From an uncultured Clostridia bacterium (GTDB taxonomy: Bacteria > Bacillota > Clostridia > Oscillospirales > Acutalibacteraceae): a stretch of DNA of 39,066 nucleotides. The stretch is taken from NCBI GenBank assembly GCA_947623205.1, contig CANQGM010000016.1, forward strand, positions 1 to 39,066. Direction: 5' to 3'. The notes beneath the pieces were generated by a model. That model had not been told where the DNA came from. It made no database searches and saw only the letters and a list, made by a program, of their open reading frames with translations. This document shows positions 14,168-22,455 of this stretch, piece by piece. How positions within the stretch are numbered: position 1 is the first letter of the stretch; each line of letters starts with the position of its first letter. The position numbers were made by a program, and so were the translations under genes.

Positions 14168-16885
14168 TCATTCCTCGGTATTACCAAGAATATTGCGCCT
14201 TTCAAGCCACTCGTTGTATGTCATAAGAACATCGCGTGGCTTTGAACCCTGATGAGGCCCTACAACACCCATTTGCTCCATGTCATCTATCATTCTGCCC
14301 GCACGCGCATATCCTACCTTGAGTCTGCGCTGCAGCAAAGACGTGGACGCCTGTCCCAATTCTATTACGCACTTAACTGCCTCGTCCATTTTGGAATCAA
14401 CGTCAAGTCCATTGTCCGAATCGTTTCCGCCGTCATTTGACTTTTTGCCGGCGGCAATTTCCTCTGCGGCAATTCGCTTGATTTTTTCTTCTATATCGGC
14501 ATTGTACTGAGCGGTGTACGATTTTTTGATATAAGATGTTACGCCCTCAATTTCTTCATCGGACGCATAACAGCCCTGAACGCGCATTGGCTTTGGCGCG
14601 CCTACCGGAGCAAAGAGCATATCGCCTTTGCCTATCAGCTTTTCACCGCCGCCTGCGTCAAGAATCGTGCGTGAATCCATATTTGAACTTACTTTAAGCG
14701 AAATTCGGCTTGGCACATTCGCTTTGATAAGACCTGTAATTACATTAACCGTAGGACGCTGTGTTGCAAGAATAAGGTGCATACCTGCCGCACGCGCCAT
14801 TTGTGCAAGGCGGCAAATAGAGTCCTCAACCTCGCTTGGCGCCGCCATCATAAGGTCAGACAGCTCGTCAATTGCAATTACAACTCTCGGCATTGTTTCT
14901 TTTGCCACAGGAAGTCCGTTTACTTCCATTACAGGCTGCTTAAGTTCTCCGTCTTCATCTTCAATAGGCGGATGCATTGATATGTAATTAAGATTCTTTT
15001 TAATTAAGTTATTATATGAATCTATATCCTTGCAGTCATATTCAGAGAAAATTTTATATCTCTGGAGCATTTCAGAAACTGCCCAGTTTAAAGCGCCTGC
15101 CGCCTTTTTAGCGTCCGAAACAACAGGAACAAGCAAATGCGGAATACCCTTATACTTTGAAAACTCAACCATTTTGGGGTCAATAAGCAGCAGCTTTACT
15201 TCGTCAGGCGAGGCTTTATATAAAATGCTCATAAGAATTGAGTTTACGCATACCGACTTACCCGAACCTGTTGTACCTGCAATCAGCAGGTGTGGCATTT
15301 TGGCAAGGTCTGTTATTACTATTTCACCCGAAATATCGCGGCCGAGAACGGTTGTAAGCTTACTTTTGGCATTTCTGAACTTGTCCGAATCAATCAGCTC
15401 ACGCATTGAAACCATGCTTATAACCTTGTTTGGAACTTCTATACCCACAGCCGCTTTGCCCGGAATTGGCGCTTCGATACGAACGCCGTTTGCGGCAAGA
15501 TTCAGCGCGATGTCATCGGCAAGGTTTGTAATTTTGCTTATTTTAACGCCCGGTGCGGGCTGCAGCTCGTAACGTGTTACAGAAGGGCCGCGGCATATGT
15601 TTATTATTGAAGCGTTAACGCCAAAGCTGTTAAGGGTGTCAATAAGTTTTTTGGCATTGTTCTGCATTTCTTCCATGGCGTTTTTGTCATTGTTATTCCT
15701 GGAAAATTTAAGCAGCTGGATCGGCGGATAGTGATAAATTTTTTCTTCTTTTACTTCTTCATAAGAATTATTGTTTACTGAATATCCTACATTGACAAAA
15801 TCTTTGTCTTGCGTATCGGCTCTTTTGGTTTTAGTGTTGGTTTTTGTTCCGACAGGAACTGTCTCGGGGTCAGGCTGTTTTGCACCGTCCGACATATGAT
15901 TTGAACGCTTTTCCTGTGAAATATTATCTGCAATATCGGCAACGGTACTGTCTGCTTCAGCTCCAAACGGTTTGCTTGCACGGTTTATAATGTTAATTAA
16001 ATCTTCAGACAAATCCTTGTCTGTTGCATTCTGCTCATCTGAGTCTGCAATATCTATATCAATTCCGCTGTCAACAACACGTCTTTTCTTTTTTCTTTTG
16101 TTTTTAGGTTCTTCCAGCGGAATATCTATTCTGGCTGAAAGTGATTTATTGCTGCCGTGTTTATCAAAATAATCAGTACTGTTTTGTTCAGTATGATTTC
16201 TTGCCTGCGCCTCACGGCGCTCGCGGCGTACCCGTGCGCGCTGCTCTCCCATTTGACGAACGTGATTCATTCCGCGCGACGCTGCATTTGCCAAATCATT
16301 TACAGATAAGTTTGCTGCAATAAAAATAAGCGCAATTGTAACAATTATACAAATACAGAGCGACACAGTATTACCGCAAAAATATGTAAGAGGATAACCT
16401 AAAATGCCGCCTATAAATCCGCACCCGAACGTCATATAGTTTGTGCTGTCGGCAGTTTGAGTGTACAACTTTCCGAGACAGGCCAAATAATTCATATGCC
16501 CGAACTGTGCTCCGCACGCAACATATATAAGCGCGCCCATAAACAGTATAATAAGCAGACACAAAAACATTTTTGCTTTACTGTGAGCAATTTTCTGTTC
16601 TTTTTCAGTGATAAGCGCAAGATATATTAAAAATACGGGCACAAGAAAAATACAAAATCCAAACAGTCCAAAGAAAAATCCGCGCACGGCTGTCCACACG
16701 CTCTGCCCCTTAACAAAAATGAGCACGCCGAAAACAAATGCCGCTGCGGCAAGCAATATAGCCTTTACACGTGGACTTAATATTGCCTGCTTTTCAACAG
16801 AAACAGTTTTTGTCTTATTGTTCGTTCTGTTTTTTTCAGGTCTTTTTTTTATTGATTTTTCCCCTGTCTGCTTTTTGGCTGACAA
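14168..16885 (-). CDS. spoIIIE: DNA translocase FtsK/SpoIIIE
   Basis: 905 residues. Four to five membrane helices occupy 41-192, followed by a long charged, low-complexity linker (about 193-400), the alpha/beta motor domain with Walker A GTTGSGKS (537-544) and Walker [14 protein letters not shown], and the gamma winged-helix domain (about 835-895, ending [14 protein letters not shown]) that reads chromosome-orienting sequences. It pumps DNA across the closing septum, in sporulation into the forespore. TTG start (16883-16885) after GGGAGTGAT. Its neighbour tepA is also next to spoIIIE in B. subtilis, which supports the name. uppP lies 17 bp upstream, so the two are probably co-transcribed. As there is no second copy to compare with, FtsK is the alternative name. 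Confidence 0.95.
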   Translation of the reverse strand: MSAKKQTGEKSIKKRPEKNRTNNKTKTVSVEKQAILSPRVKAILLAAAAFVFGVLIFVKGQSVWTAVRGFFFGLFGFCIFLVPVFLIYLALITEKEQKIAHSKAKMFLCLLIILFMGALIYVACGAQFGHMNYLACLGKLYTQTADSTNYMTFGCGFIGGILGYPLTYFCGNTVSLCICIIVTIALIFIAANLSVNDLANAASRGMNHVRQMGEQRARVRRERREAQARNHTEQNSTDYFDKHGSNKSLSARIDIPLEEPKNKRKKKRRVVDSGIDIDIADSDEQNATDKDLSEDLINIINRASKPFGAEADSTVADIADNISQEKRSNHMSDGAKQPDPETVPVGTKTNTKTKRADTQDKDFVNVGYSVNNNSYEEVKEEKIYHYPPIQLLKFSRNNNDKNAMEEMQNNAKKLIDTLNSFGVNASIINICRGPSVTRYELQPAPGVKISKITNLADDIALNLAANGVRIEAPIPGKAAVGIEVPNKVISMVSMRELIDSDKFRNAKSKLTTVLGRDISGEIVITDLAKMPHLLIAGTTGSGKSVCVNSILMSILYKASPDEVKLLLIDPKMVEFSKYKGIPHLLVPVVSDAKKAAGALNWAVSEMLQRYKIFSEYDCKDIDSYNNLIKKNLNYISMHPPIEDEDGELKQPVMEVNGLPVAKETMPRVVIAIDELSDLMMAAPSEVEDSICRLAQMARAAGMHLILATQRPTVNVITGLIKANVPSRISLKVSSNMDSRTILDAGGGEKLIGKGDMLFAPVGAPKPMRVQGCYASDEEIEGVTSYIKKSYTAQYNADIEEKIKRIAAEEIAAGKKSNDGGNDSDNGLDVDSKMDEAVKCVIELGQASTSLLQRRLKVGYARAGRMIDDMEQMGVVGPHQGSKPRDVLMTYNEWLERRNILGNTEE

Positions 16886-16902
16886 TGAAAATCACTCCCA
16901 GA

Positions 16903-17865
16903 TCATATAATTCCGTTAAGCGCCGCACCAGTAAACAGGTTAACACCTGTGTGCATTTCAATAATTGAAATAATAATAAATGCAACACCTGCAATTGCAG
17001 TATAAATTACAAAAATAAGCATTTTGTCTGTTTTAAGGAACCATTTAAAAATTACAATTGATATATATCCTACCACAGCAGAAACAACCATACCTGCAAT
17101 AATTACAGCAGGTGCAATGCTGATGCCCTGTGGAGATTCTACGGCCTCAACTCCTTCAAGAAGCGCCGCCGCAAGAATTGAGGGGATTCCCAGAACAAAA
17201 GTATAATCGAGTGCTTTCTGCTTGTTTATGCCTCTCATTTCACCTACTGCAAGAGTTGACCCCGAACGTGAAAGTCCCGGAAATAAGGCGGCCGCGAACT
17301 GCATTAAACCCACAAGTATTGCGTCGGCAGGGGTATAACTTTCTCTGCCTGATGTCAAATTTCCGTTAGTTTTGTTTAAATGTTTGTACTTAACCGATGA
17401 ATTTTTGCGGTTGCATACAATTCCTATTGTAAGCAGCACGCTTGTAATTAAAAGCGAGACCGCAGTTACAATAAGTATAGGACTTGCGGACAGTATATCC
17501 GCAATATCTTTTACTTTTAAATCTGTTCCGGGAATTGGAATAAATAACAAAAACAGCGGCAAAAGACCGATTATAAGCATAACTATGAGATTTCTTTCAT
17601 AATTCATTGCGCTCAACTTGAATTTACCCGTAAAAATATCTTTTATCATACGGAAAAATTCCTTAATTAAACTCCAAATCAGCTTGTAATAGAATGCTGC
17701 CACCGCAACAAGCGTGCCAACGTGAAGCATTACGTTAAAGAAAAGATTATCTTCGGTTGTTCCGAGAATGTGCTGTGCAATTGAAAGATGTCCGCTGCTT
17801 GATACGGGCAAAAACTCTGTAAGTCCCTGGACAATGCCCTGGATCACTGCATCAATTATTGACAT
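16903..17865 (-). CDS. uppP: Undecaprenyl-diphosphatase (BacA type)
   Basis: 320 residues against about 270 for the usual enzyme. It removes a phosphate from undecaprenyl pyrophosphate so that the lipid carrier can be reused in cell-wall synthesis. Both signature loops are present: GLTEFLPVSSSGH (14-26) and PGLSRSGST (196-204, with the catalytic Ser/Arg). The additional length is largely a hydrophilic stretch at about 151-178 (rich in Lys, Asn and Ser) just before the second signature loop. About eight membrane helices. ATG with AGGGAGT upstream. It lies between tepA and spoIIIE on the same strand; co-transcription with spoIIIE is likely. Confidence 0.95.
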   Translation of the reverse strand: MSIIDAVIQGIVQGLTEFLPVSSSGHLSIAQHILGTTEDNLFFNVMLHVGTLVAVAAFYYKLIWSLIKEFFRMIKDIFTGKFKLSAMNYERNLIVMLIIGLLPLFLLFIPIPGTDLKVKDIADILSASPILIVTAVSLLITSVLLTIGIVCNRKNSSVKYKHLNKTNGNLTSGRESYTPADAILVGLMQFAAALFPGLSRSGSTLAVGEMRGINKQKALDYTFVLGIPSILAAALLEGVEAVESPQGISIAPAVIIAGMVVSAVVGYISIVIFKWFLKTDKMLIFVIYTAIAGVAFIIISIIEMHTGVNLFTGAALNGII

Positions 17866-17951
17866 AATATGTACTCCCTATAAAATTTAATATAATAAGT
17901 ATGAAATACGAAATAAACTAACTATGTTTGAATATTTGACTTAAATATGTA

Positions 17952-17975
17952 TTCGGACGGCAAAAGTCGCCCGAA
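17952..17975 (-). terminator. Possible weak terminator or processing hairpin after tepA
   Basis: An 8-bp stem (TTCGGGCG with CGTCCGAA, one G-U pair) just after the tepA stop codon. No T run follows on the minus strand, so read-through into uppP is likely. Confidence 0.4.
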
Positions 17976-17978
17976 AAA

Positions 17979-18785
17979 CTACTTTTTCGCTTTCCCTTTT
18001 TTGGTTTTGCTTTTTGAGTCCTTTATCATTGAATAAAGGGCGTCTATTGCATTCGAAACAGTTCCCACTTCGTCAATAAGTCCCTCTTCAACCGCTTCCT
18101 CACCCTCAAGGATAGTTCCAATATCCATAACAAGCTCTCCTGTATTCAGTACAAGCTGATTGTACCGCTCTTTAGAAATATTTGAGTTTTGGGCTACAAA
18201 AGTGGTAATTCTGTCCTGCATTTTTTGAAAATACTCAAATGTCTGAGGCACACCGAGTGTAAGTCCGGTGGTACGGACAGGATGAACCGTCATTGACGCA
18301 CTTTGGGCAATAAAGCTTTTATCTGCCGCTACCGCAAGAGGAATACCTATTGAATGACCTCCGCCCAGCACAATTGAAACGGTAGGTTTTTTCATTCCCG
18401 AAATAACTTCGGCTATTGCCAAGCCTGCCTCAACATCTCCTCCGACGGTGTTAATAAGAATTAAAAGACCGTCAATGCGCTCATCCTCTTCAATGGAAAC
18501 AAGCAGAGGTATAACGTGTTCATATTTTGTGGTTTTATTCTGCTGCGAGAGAATGTAGTGTCCTTCGATTTGTCCTATTATTGTAAGACAATGAATTATG
18601 CTGTCTTTATGGGCAGCAAGCACAGAACCCGTCTCGTCTATTTGGTCGGTATGCGCTTCATTTATAGGGCTGTCGTTTTCAATTCTTTGCGGACTGTCGT
18701 CAGCGCAGGGATTTTTAACAAAATTGTCTCTATCATCTTTAGCCTTATTTGATGAAGTTTTTTTATCTTTGGTTTTTTGTGACAT
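17979..18785 (-). CDS. tepA: TepA-type ClpP-class serine protease
   Basis: 268 residues. A long polar N-terminal region (1-60) precedes a ClpP/crotonase-fold domain. The nucleophile is probably Ser145 in [11 protein letters not shown] and the His is in SMTVHPV (168). [15 protein letters not shown] (114-128) is the oxyanion-loop region. B. subtilis TepA, encoded beside spoIIIE, was described as affecting protein translocation and later as degrading spore SASP proteins (as I recall), so a spore role fits the neighbourhood. ATG at 18783-18785, seven bases after GGAGGTG; a GTG three codons earlier overlaps that site. The intergenic region 18786-18966 holds divergent promoter sequence, including TATAAT at 18930-18935 for the gene to the right. 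Confidence 0.88.
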   Translation of the reverse strand: MSQKTKDKKTSSNKAKDDRDNFVKNPCADDSPQRIENDSPINEAHTDQIDETGSVLAAHKDSIIHCLTIIGQIEGHYILSQQNKTTKYEHVIPLLVSIEEDERIDGLLILINTVGGDVEAGLAIAEVISGMKKPTVSIVLGGGHSIGIPLAVAADKSFIAQSASMTVHPVRTTGLTLGVPQTFEYFQKMQDRITTFVAQNSNISKERYNQLVLNTGELVMDIGTILEGEEAVEEGLIDEVGTVSNAIDALYSMIKDSKSKTKKGKAKK

Positions 18786-18966
18786 TAAGTGCACCTCCGA
18801 AAATTATTTTTTCCGAAAAGTACAATATAATGTATATGTAATAAATATTATAACATTTCAGGCAATATATTTCAATCTTTTTATTTTTTATTTCTTATAA
18901 ACAATAATTATTTTAAAGAATTATTGTAGTATAATAGAAATAATAAATATGCGGAGTGATTCTTAA

Positions 18967-20280
18967 TTGACATCTGACATAATTATGGGTGTTGTCATTG
19001 GTGTTCTTATTTTTCTGTCAGCATTCTTTTCGTCAATTGAAACGGCATTTTCTTTTGTAAACAAAATAAGGATCCAGCGTTACCTTGACGACGGAAACAA
19101 ACACGCCAAAAACGCTCTGTACATCATTGAACATTTTGACAATGCCCTTACTGCAATTCTTATTTGCAACAATATTGTAAATTTAAGCTGTTCTTCGCTT
19201 GCAACCGTTTTATGCATAAAATTGTTCGGCGACATAGGCTCTGCCATCGCCACGGGCGCTACAACGCTTTTGGTGCTTACCTTTGGCGAGGTGCTGCCGA
19301 AATGCCTTGCCAAAGAGCACTGCGACTCTTTTGTTCTTAAAACATCGGGTATTCTGAAATTCCTTATGTTTATTCTTACTCCTCTTGTATTTATTTTTGT
19401 AAAGTTAAAATCGCTTGTGCTTCATATTTCCGGCGGAAAAGAGGACAGCCCCTCCGTTACCGAAAATGAGTTAAAGTACATTGTTGAAAGCATTGAGGAA
19501 GAAGGAGTGCTTGAAGAAAGCGAAAGCAAAATGGTGCGCTCCGCTCTTGACTTTGACGAAAAAACCGCGGAAGAGATTTTGACGCCCCGAGTTGACGTTA
19601 CATTCGTAAGCATTGATGATCCTCCGGAAAAAATTAAAAATATTATAATTGAAAACAGGTATTCACGTATTCCCGTATATGAGGATTCTGCCGACCATAT
19701 TGTCGGCATTCTGCATACGCGCGATTATCTTGAAGGTCTTGCCGAGGGTAAAGCTCCGAATATACGCGACATTATGCAGCAGCCCTACTTTGTATTCCGC
19801 ACTCAGCAGCTTTCAAAAATTTTGAGCGCTTTTAAGCGTACAAAAATACATCTTGCAATTGTCACCGACGAATACGGCGGAACTCTCGGAATTGTTACAA
19901 TGGAAGACCTGCTTGAAGAAATTGTCGGCGAAATTTGGGACGAGGACGAAGAGATTGAACACAATTACTATAAGATAGGTAAAGATGAATTTTTGGTAAA
20001 CGGCGATTTTGAGCTTGACGATATGCTCGCGCTTTTTGATTTGGATAAAGACAGTATCGAAAGCGACAGCATAACCGTAGGAGGTTTTATTCTGGAACAC
20101 GCGGGAACAATACCTCACAAGCGTGAAAGCGTTAAAACCGACGGCTTTAAATTTACTGTAATGGAAGTAAAAAACCAAAGAATTATAAGAGTTGTCGTTA
20201 AAAAACTGACCGATGAAAATATAGATGTTAATAACAGCGGCCCGATAACAGAAGAACAAAGTGAAGATGATGACAAATAA
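18967..20280 (+). CDS. CNNM/CBS-domain membrane protein (HlyC/CorC family)
   Basis: 437 residues. An N-terminal CNNM membrane domain of three to four helices (about 4-150, with [17 protein letters not shown]) is followed by two CBS domains (about 205-325, with [18 protein letters not shown] and [20 protein letters not shown]) and a C-terminal transporter-associated domain (about 340-425). Family members export Mg2+ or regulate divalent ions at the cell membrane. The TTG start at 18967 is chosen because GGAGTGAT lies six bases before it; an ATG at residue 7 has no such site. It is monocistronic, with a terminator immediately after it. The acidic tail (EEQSEDDD) is unremarkable. Confidence 0.92.
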   Translation: MTSDIIMGVVIGVLIFLSAFFSSIETAFSFVNKIRIQRYLDDGNKHAKNALYIIEHFDNALTAILICNNIVNLSCSSLATVLCIKLFGDIGSAIATGATTLLVLTFGEVLPKCLAKEHCDSFVLKTSGILKFLMFILTPLVFIFVKLKSLVLHISGGKEDSPSVTENELKYIVESIEEEGVLEESESKMVRSALDFDEKTAEEILTPRVDVTFVSIDDPPEKIKNIIIENRYSRIPVYEDSADHIVGILHTRDYLEGLAEGKAPNIRDIMQQPYFVFRTQQLSKILSAFKRTKIHLAIVTDEYGGTLGIVTMEDLLEEIVGEIWDEDEEIEHNYYKIGKDEFLVNGDFELDDMLALFDLDKDSIESDSITVGGFILEHAGTIPHKRESVKTDGFKFTVMEVKNQRIIRVVVKKLTDENIDVNNSGPITEEQSEDDDK

Positions 20281-20283
20281 AAC

Positions 20284-20323
20284 AGACTGCGGAACAGTTA
20301 AAATTACCGCAGTCTTTTATTTT
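20284..20323 (+). terminator. Terminator of the CNNM/CBS gene, possibly bidirectional
   Basis: A 9-bp stem AGACTGCGG / CCGCAGTCT (20284-20315) with a 14-base loop and TTTTATTTT after it. It starts 3 bases after the stop codon. In the other direction TGTTTTATTT follows, which could stop the converging gene at 20325. Confidence 0.85.
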
Positions 20324-20324
20324 A

Positions 20325-20729
20325 CTATTTTAATTTTTTAATTCTTTCATTTTCTTTTTTACATATATAACTGCACAAAAAGCTTATGGGGATACACAAA
20401 AGCGCCCACAGCGTGCTGTATAAAGGACATATCTGCCCCTTTATGTTAAAATGGTAATTGGAATAATCCCAAACATTTAATTTAAACTTTAAATTAATAA
20501 TGCAGCCGCTGCAAAACTCAATTGCCGTAATTATTGCGCTGCCAGACAAGCATTTTGACAGCATTTTCATCTTAGAATGTCTTTTGTAAAATTTGAACAA
20601 TGACAAAAAACAGGCTCCTCCCGTCACCGCCATTGTCCAGTGTGTTCTCTGCCGCCACAGAATCTCAAGCAAGGCGTAGCCGATTCCGCCCATTGAAAAA
20701 AGCAAACAGTCGCCTTTTAATTTTTTCAT
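20325..20729 (-). CDS. CmpB-like integral membrane protein (putative ABC-transporter type IV family)
   Basis: 134 residues with four hydrophobic segments (about 10-28, 33-50, 59-78 and 104-125). The phrase NIKGQICPLYSTLWALLCIP is the hallmark of the ABC_trans_CmpB family (PF06541), which despite its name has no proven transport function. ATG at 20727-20729, immediately after the terminator-like hairpin of the preceding gene; its only candidate ribosome-binding site (GGTGA) lies in that hairpin's arm. An in-frame GTG four codons upstream (20741) is within the hairpin. No partner transporter genes are nearby. Confidence 0.78.
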   Translation of the reverse strand: MKKLKGDCLLFSMGGIGYALLEILWRQRTHWTMAVTGGACFLSLFKFYKRHSKMKMLSKCLSGSAIITAIEFCSGCIINLKFKLNVWDYSNYHFNIKGQICPLYSTLWALLCIPISFLCSYICKKENERIKKLK

Positions 20730-20730
20730 A

Positions 20731-20770
20731 AAAATCACCAACTTTAGTTTTGACCAAAGTCGGTGATTTT
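20731..20770 (-). terminator. Hairpin after rnmV that contains the next gene's ribosome-binding site
   Basis: On the minus strand, AAAATCACCGACTTT pairs with AAAGTTGGTGATTTT (15 bp, one G-U or A-C position) around a 10-base loop, ending in a short T run. It starts one base after the rnmV stop codon. The 3' arm carries GGTGA, and the ATG of the 134-residue membrane protein follows at once, so the same element may both terminate and hide a translation start. Confidence 0.75.
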
Positions 20771-20771
20771 A

Positions 20772-21365
20772 TTAATCAATTAGCTTATTAAGAATAACTT
20801 TTAATTCTTCAACGGAATACAGGCAATTAAGCGCCGTAAGCATTGCATTGGTTGACAAATAGTCCGGCAAATTCAGATATTTTAAAAGCTTTTTACGGTT
20901 ATAAGCGGCATTTTCTGTGCCCGTAAGCGAAAGTAAAAACAAATCGGCCTTTGTTATTTTTCTTTCAGCCGCCTTTTGATTTTCTCCTATTATTGCAGCT
21001 CCGCTTTTTTTTATGGCATTTATTATAACCTCGTCGCTTACACCCTCAACGCCAAGAAAACCCTCTTTTGATTTTTGGGACTTTCGCTTTTCTTTGCCCT
21101 TGATTTGCGGAATATAACAATGCTTTACCTTTGAATTATCAACCGCTCCGTTTAAAAAATTGCGTATTACAAATCCTGCTCCGTCACTGTCGGTAAAAAC
21201 CAAAATTCCTCTTACGTCTGCTATGCGCTTAATTAAATTCTGTTTTTCTTTATCAGAGAACACGCGAAAACCGTTTGTTTCAATTATGGGAGCGTCAACA
21301 ATTGAACTGAGTTTTATTTTATCATATCTTCCTTCAACTATTATTGCCTCTTTGATTTTCAGCAC
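20772..21365 (-). CDS. rnmV: Ribonuclease M5 (TOPRIM domain)
   Basis: 197 residues. TOPRIM fold: the catalytic Glu in AIIVEGRYDKIKL (8-20) and the DxD of LVFTDSDGAGFVIRNFL. The basic linker IKGKEKRKSQKSKEGFLGVEG and a C-terminal DUF4093-like helical domain are as in clostridial RNase M5. The enzyme trims precursor 5S rRNA. Its GTG start (21363-21365) abuts the holA stop codon with no gap, so translation is probably coupled; AAGGAGG lies at the end of holA. Other TOPRIM proteins of this size are possible, but the KEGFLGVEG block is specific for this group. Confidence 0.85.
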   Translation of the reverse strand: MLKIKEAIIVEGRYDKIKLSSIVDAPIIETNGFRVFSDKEKQNLIKRIADVRGILVFTDSDGAGFVIRNFLNGAVDNSKVKHCYIPQIKGKEKRKSQKSKEGFLGVEGVSDEVIINAIKKSGAAIIGENQKAAERKITKADLFLLSLTGTENAAYNRKKLLKYLNLPDYLSTNAMLTALNCLYSVEELKVILNKLID

Positions 21366-22409
21366 CTACACCCTGCCCTCCTTAGATATGAGCAAAAGCT
21401 GTGCAATAAGCTGTTCCATATAAAGCCTTGCATTGACTGAGGTAGTTTTAAACTTTTCGTCCGCTTCAACAAGCACGCTCAGGCTTTTTTTCAGTGCCTC
21501 TGTCGAAACCCTTGCAGTCGCCCTGCGTGCGTTTGCAAGCGTAAAAGCGCGGTTTTTATAGTTAAAATCCTTTGCCGCCTCGTCCTTTGTTACACCGCAC
21601 TCGTCCGCCACCCTAATTCGGTAAGCGTCAATGTATGAAGAAGAAAGCACATAAAGCATCATTATAGGCTCTTCACGCTGATAAAACAGCAAGTCAAGAG
21701 TGTTGAATGCCTTTTGACCGTTTCCGTTTAAAACTGCGTCTGAAAGCGCAAAAACTTTGGTTTCAAGATTAACGGTCGCAAGCTTGTCAATATCATTAAG
21801 AGTAATTTCTTCTCCGCTTGCATAAGCGCTGATTTTTGAAACCTCATTTTTAAGCAGATTGAGGTCATCGCCGCAGTATGATATAAGCTTTGACGCATTA
21901 ATATGAGAAATGCGCTTTCCGTTTTCATTCGCCCATTTTGCAATATATCTTTCAGTCATAGATTGATTAAGCTCTTTGAACTCACATACCGCACCCGTTT
22001 TTTCAGCTTTTTTCAAAAACGACTTAAAGGCCGCGGCATTTTTTGACGGAGTGTATGTCGGCATTGATATAATCAGTATCGTTCCGTCTGAAATATTATT
22101 TACAATTTCTGTAAAACGGTCGATCGAGTCCTTATCCATATTGTCAAAAAAAACATCAGAAGCCAAAACACAGTTGTATTCGCTCATAAACGGTATTATC
22201 TGCAAAGAGGCGGCAAAATCGTCAAGGTCAACGTCGCCGCTGAAAACGTGATAGTTAAAATCTGACGGCGTTTTGCCCGCAACAGACTGTACAAGCATTT
22301 CAGTATAGCGCTTTACAAACATCTTTTCCGTTCCGTAAATTACGTAAAACGGTAAAAACTGCCTTAATTTAATTTGTTTTTTCAGTTTTGTCTCGGTTAA
22401 TTTAGGCAT
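21366..22409 (-). CDS. holA: DNA polymerase III delta subunit (clamp loader)
   Basis: 347 residues, a normal length. The N-terminal domain opens with LPFYVIYGTEKMFVKRYTEML, the degenerate nucleotide-binding fold of HolA; the middle contains LISYCGDDLNLLKNEVSKISAYASGEEIT and the C-terminal domain has REEPIMMLYVLSSSYIDAYRI. HolA opens the sliding clamp in the clamp-loader complex. ATG with GGAGGAAAT upstream. It lies 46 bp after comEC, and the order comEC-holA is common in Firmicutes, which supports both names. rnmV follows directly. Confidence 0.94.
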   Translation of the reverse strand: MPKLTETKLKKQIKLRQFLPFYVIYGTEKMFVKRYTEMLVQSVAGKTPSDFNYHVFSGDVDLDDFAASLQIIPFMSEYNCVLASDVFFDNMDKDSIDRFTEIVNNISDGTILIISMPTYTPSKNAAAFKSFLKKAEKTGAVCEFKELNQSMTERYIAKWANENGKRISHINASKLISYCGDDLNLLKNEVSKISAYASGEEITLNDIDKLATVNLETKVFALSDAVLNGNGQKAFNTLDLLFYQREEPIMMLYVLSSSYIDAYRIRVADECGVTKDEAAKDFNYKNRAFTLANARRATARVSTEALKKSLSVLVEADEKFKTTSVNARLYMEQLIAQLLLISKEGRV

Positions 22410-22455
22410 TATTTCCTCCGCAGTTAAATCAGACCTGTTTATTTAAGCAGCAAGC

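Noticed and set aside
20325..20729. Subunit of a real ABC transporter
   Set aside because: The family name (CmpB-like) suggests this, but there is no ATPase or binding-protein gene beside it.
20772..21365. Stand-alone TOPRIM protein of a defence system (OLD-like or primase)
   Set aside because: The KEGFLGVEG block, DUF4093-like C-terminus and the holA neighbourhood fit RNase M5; no ATPase or defence genes are close by.
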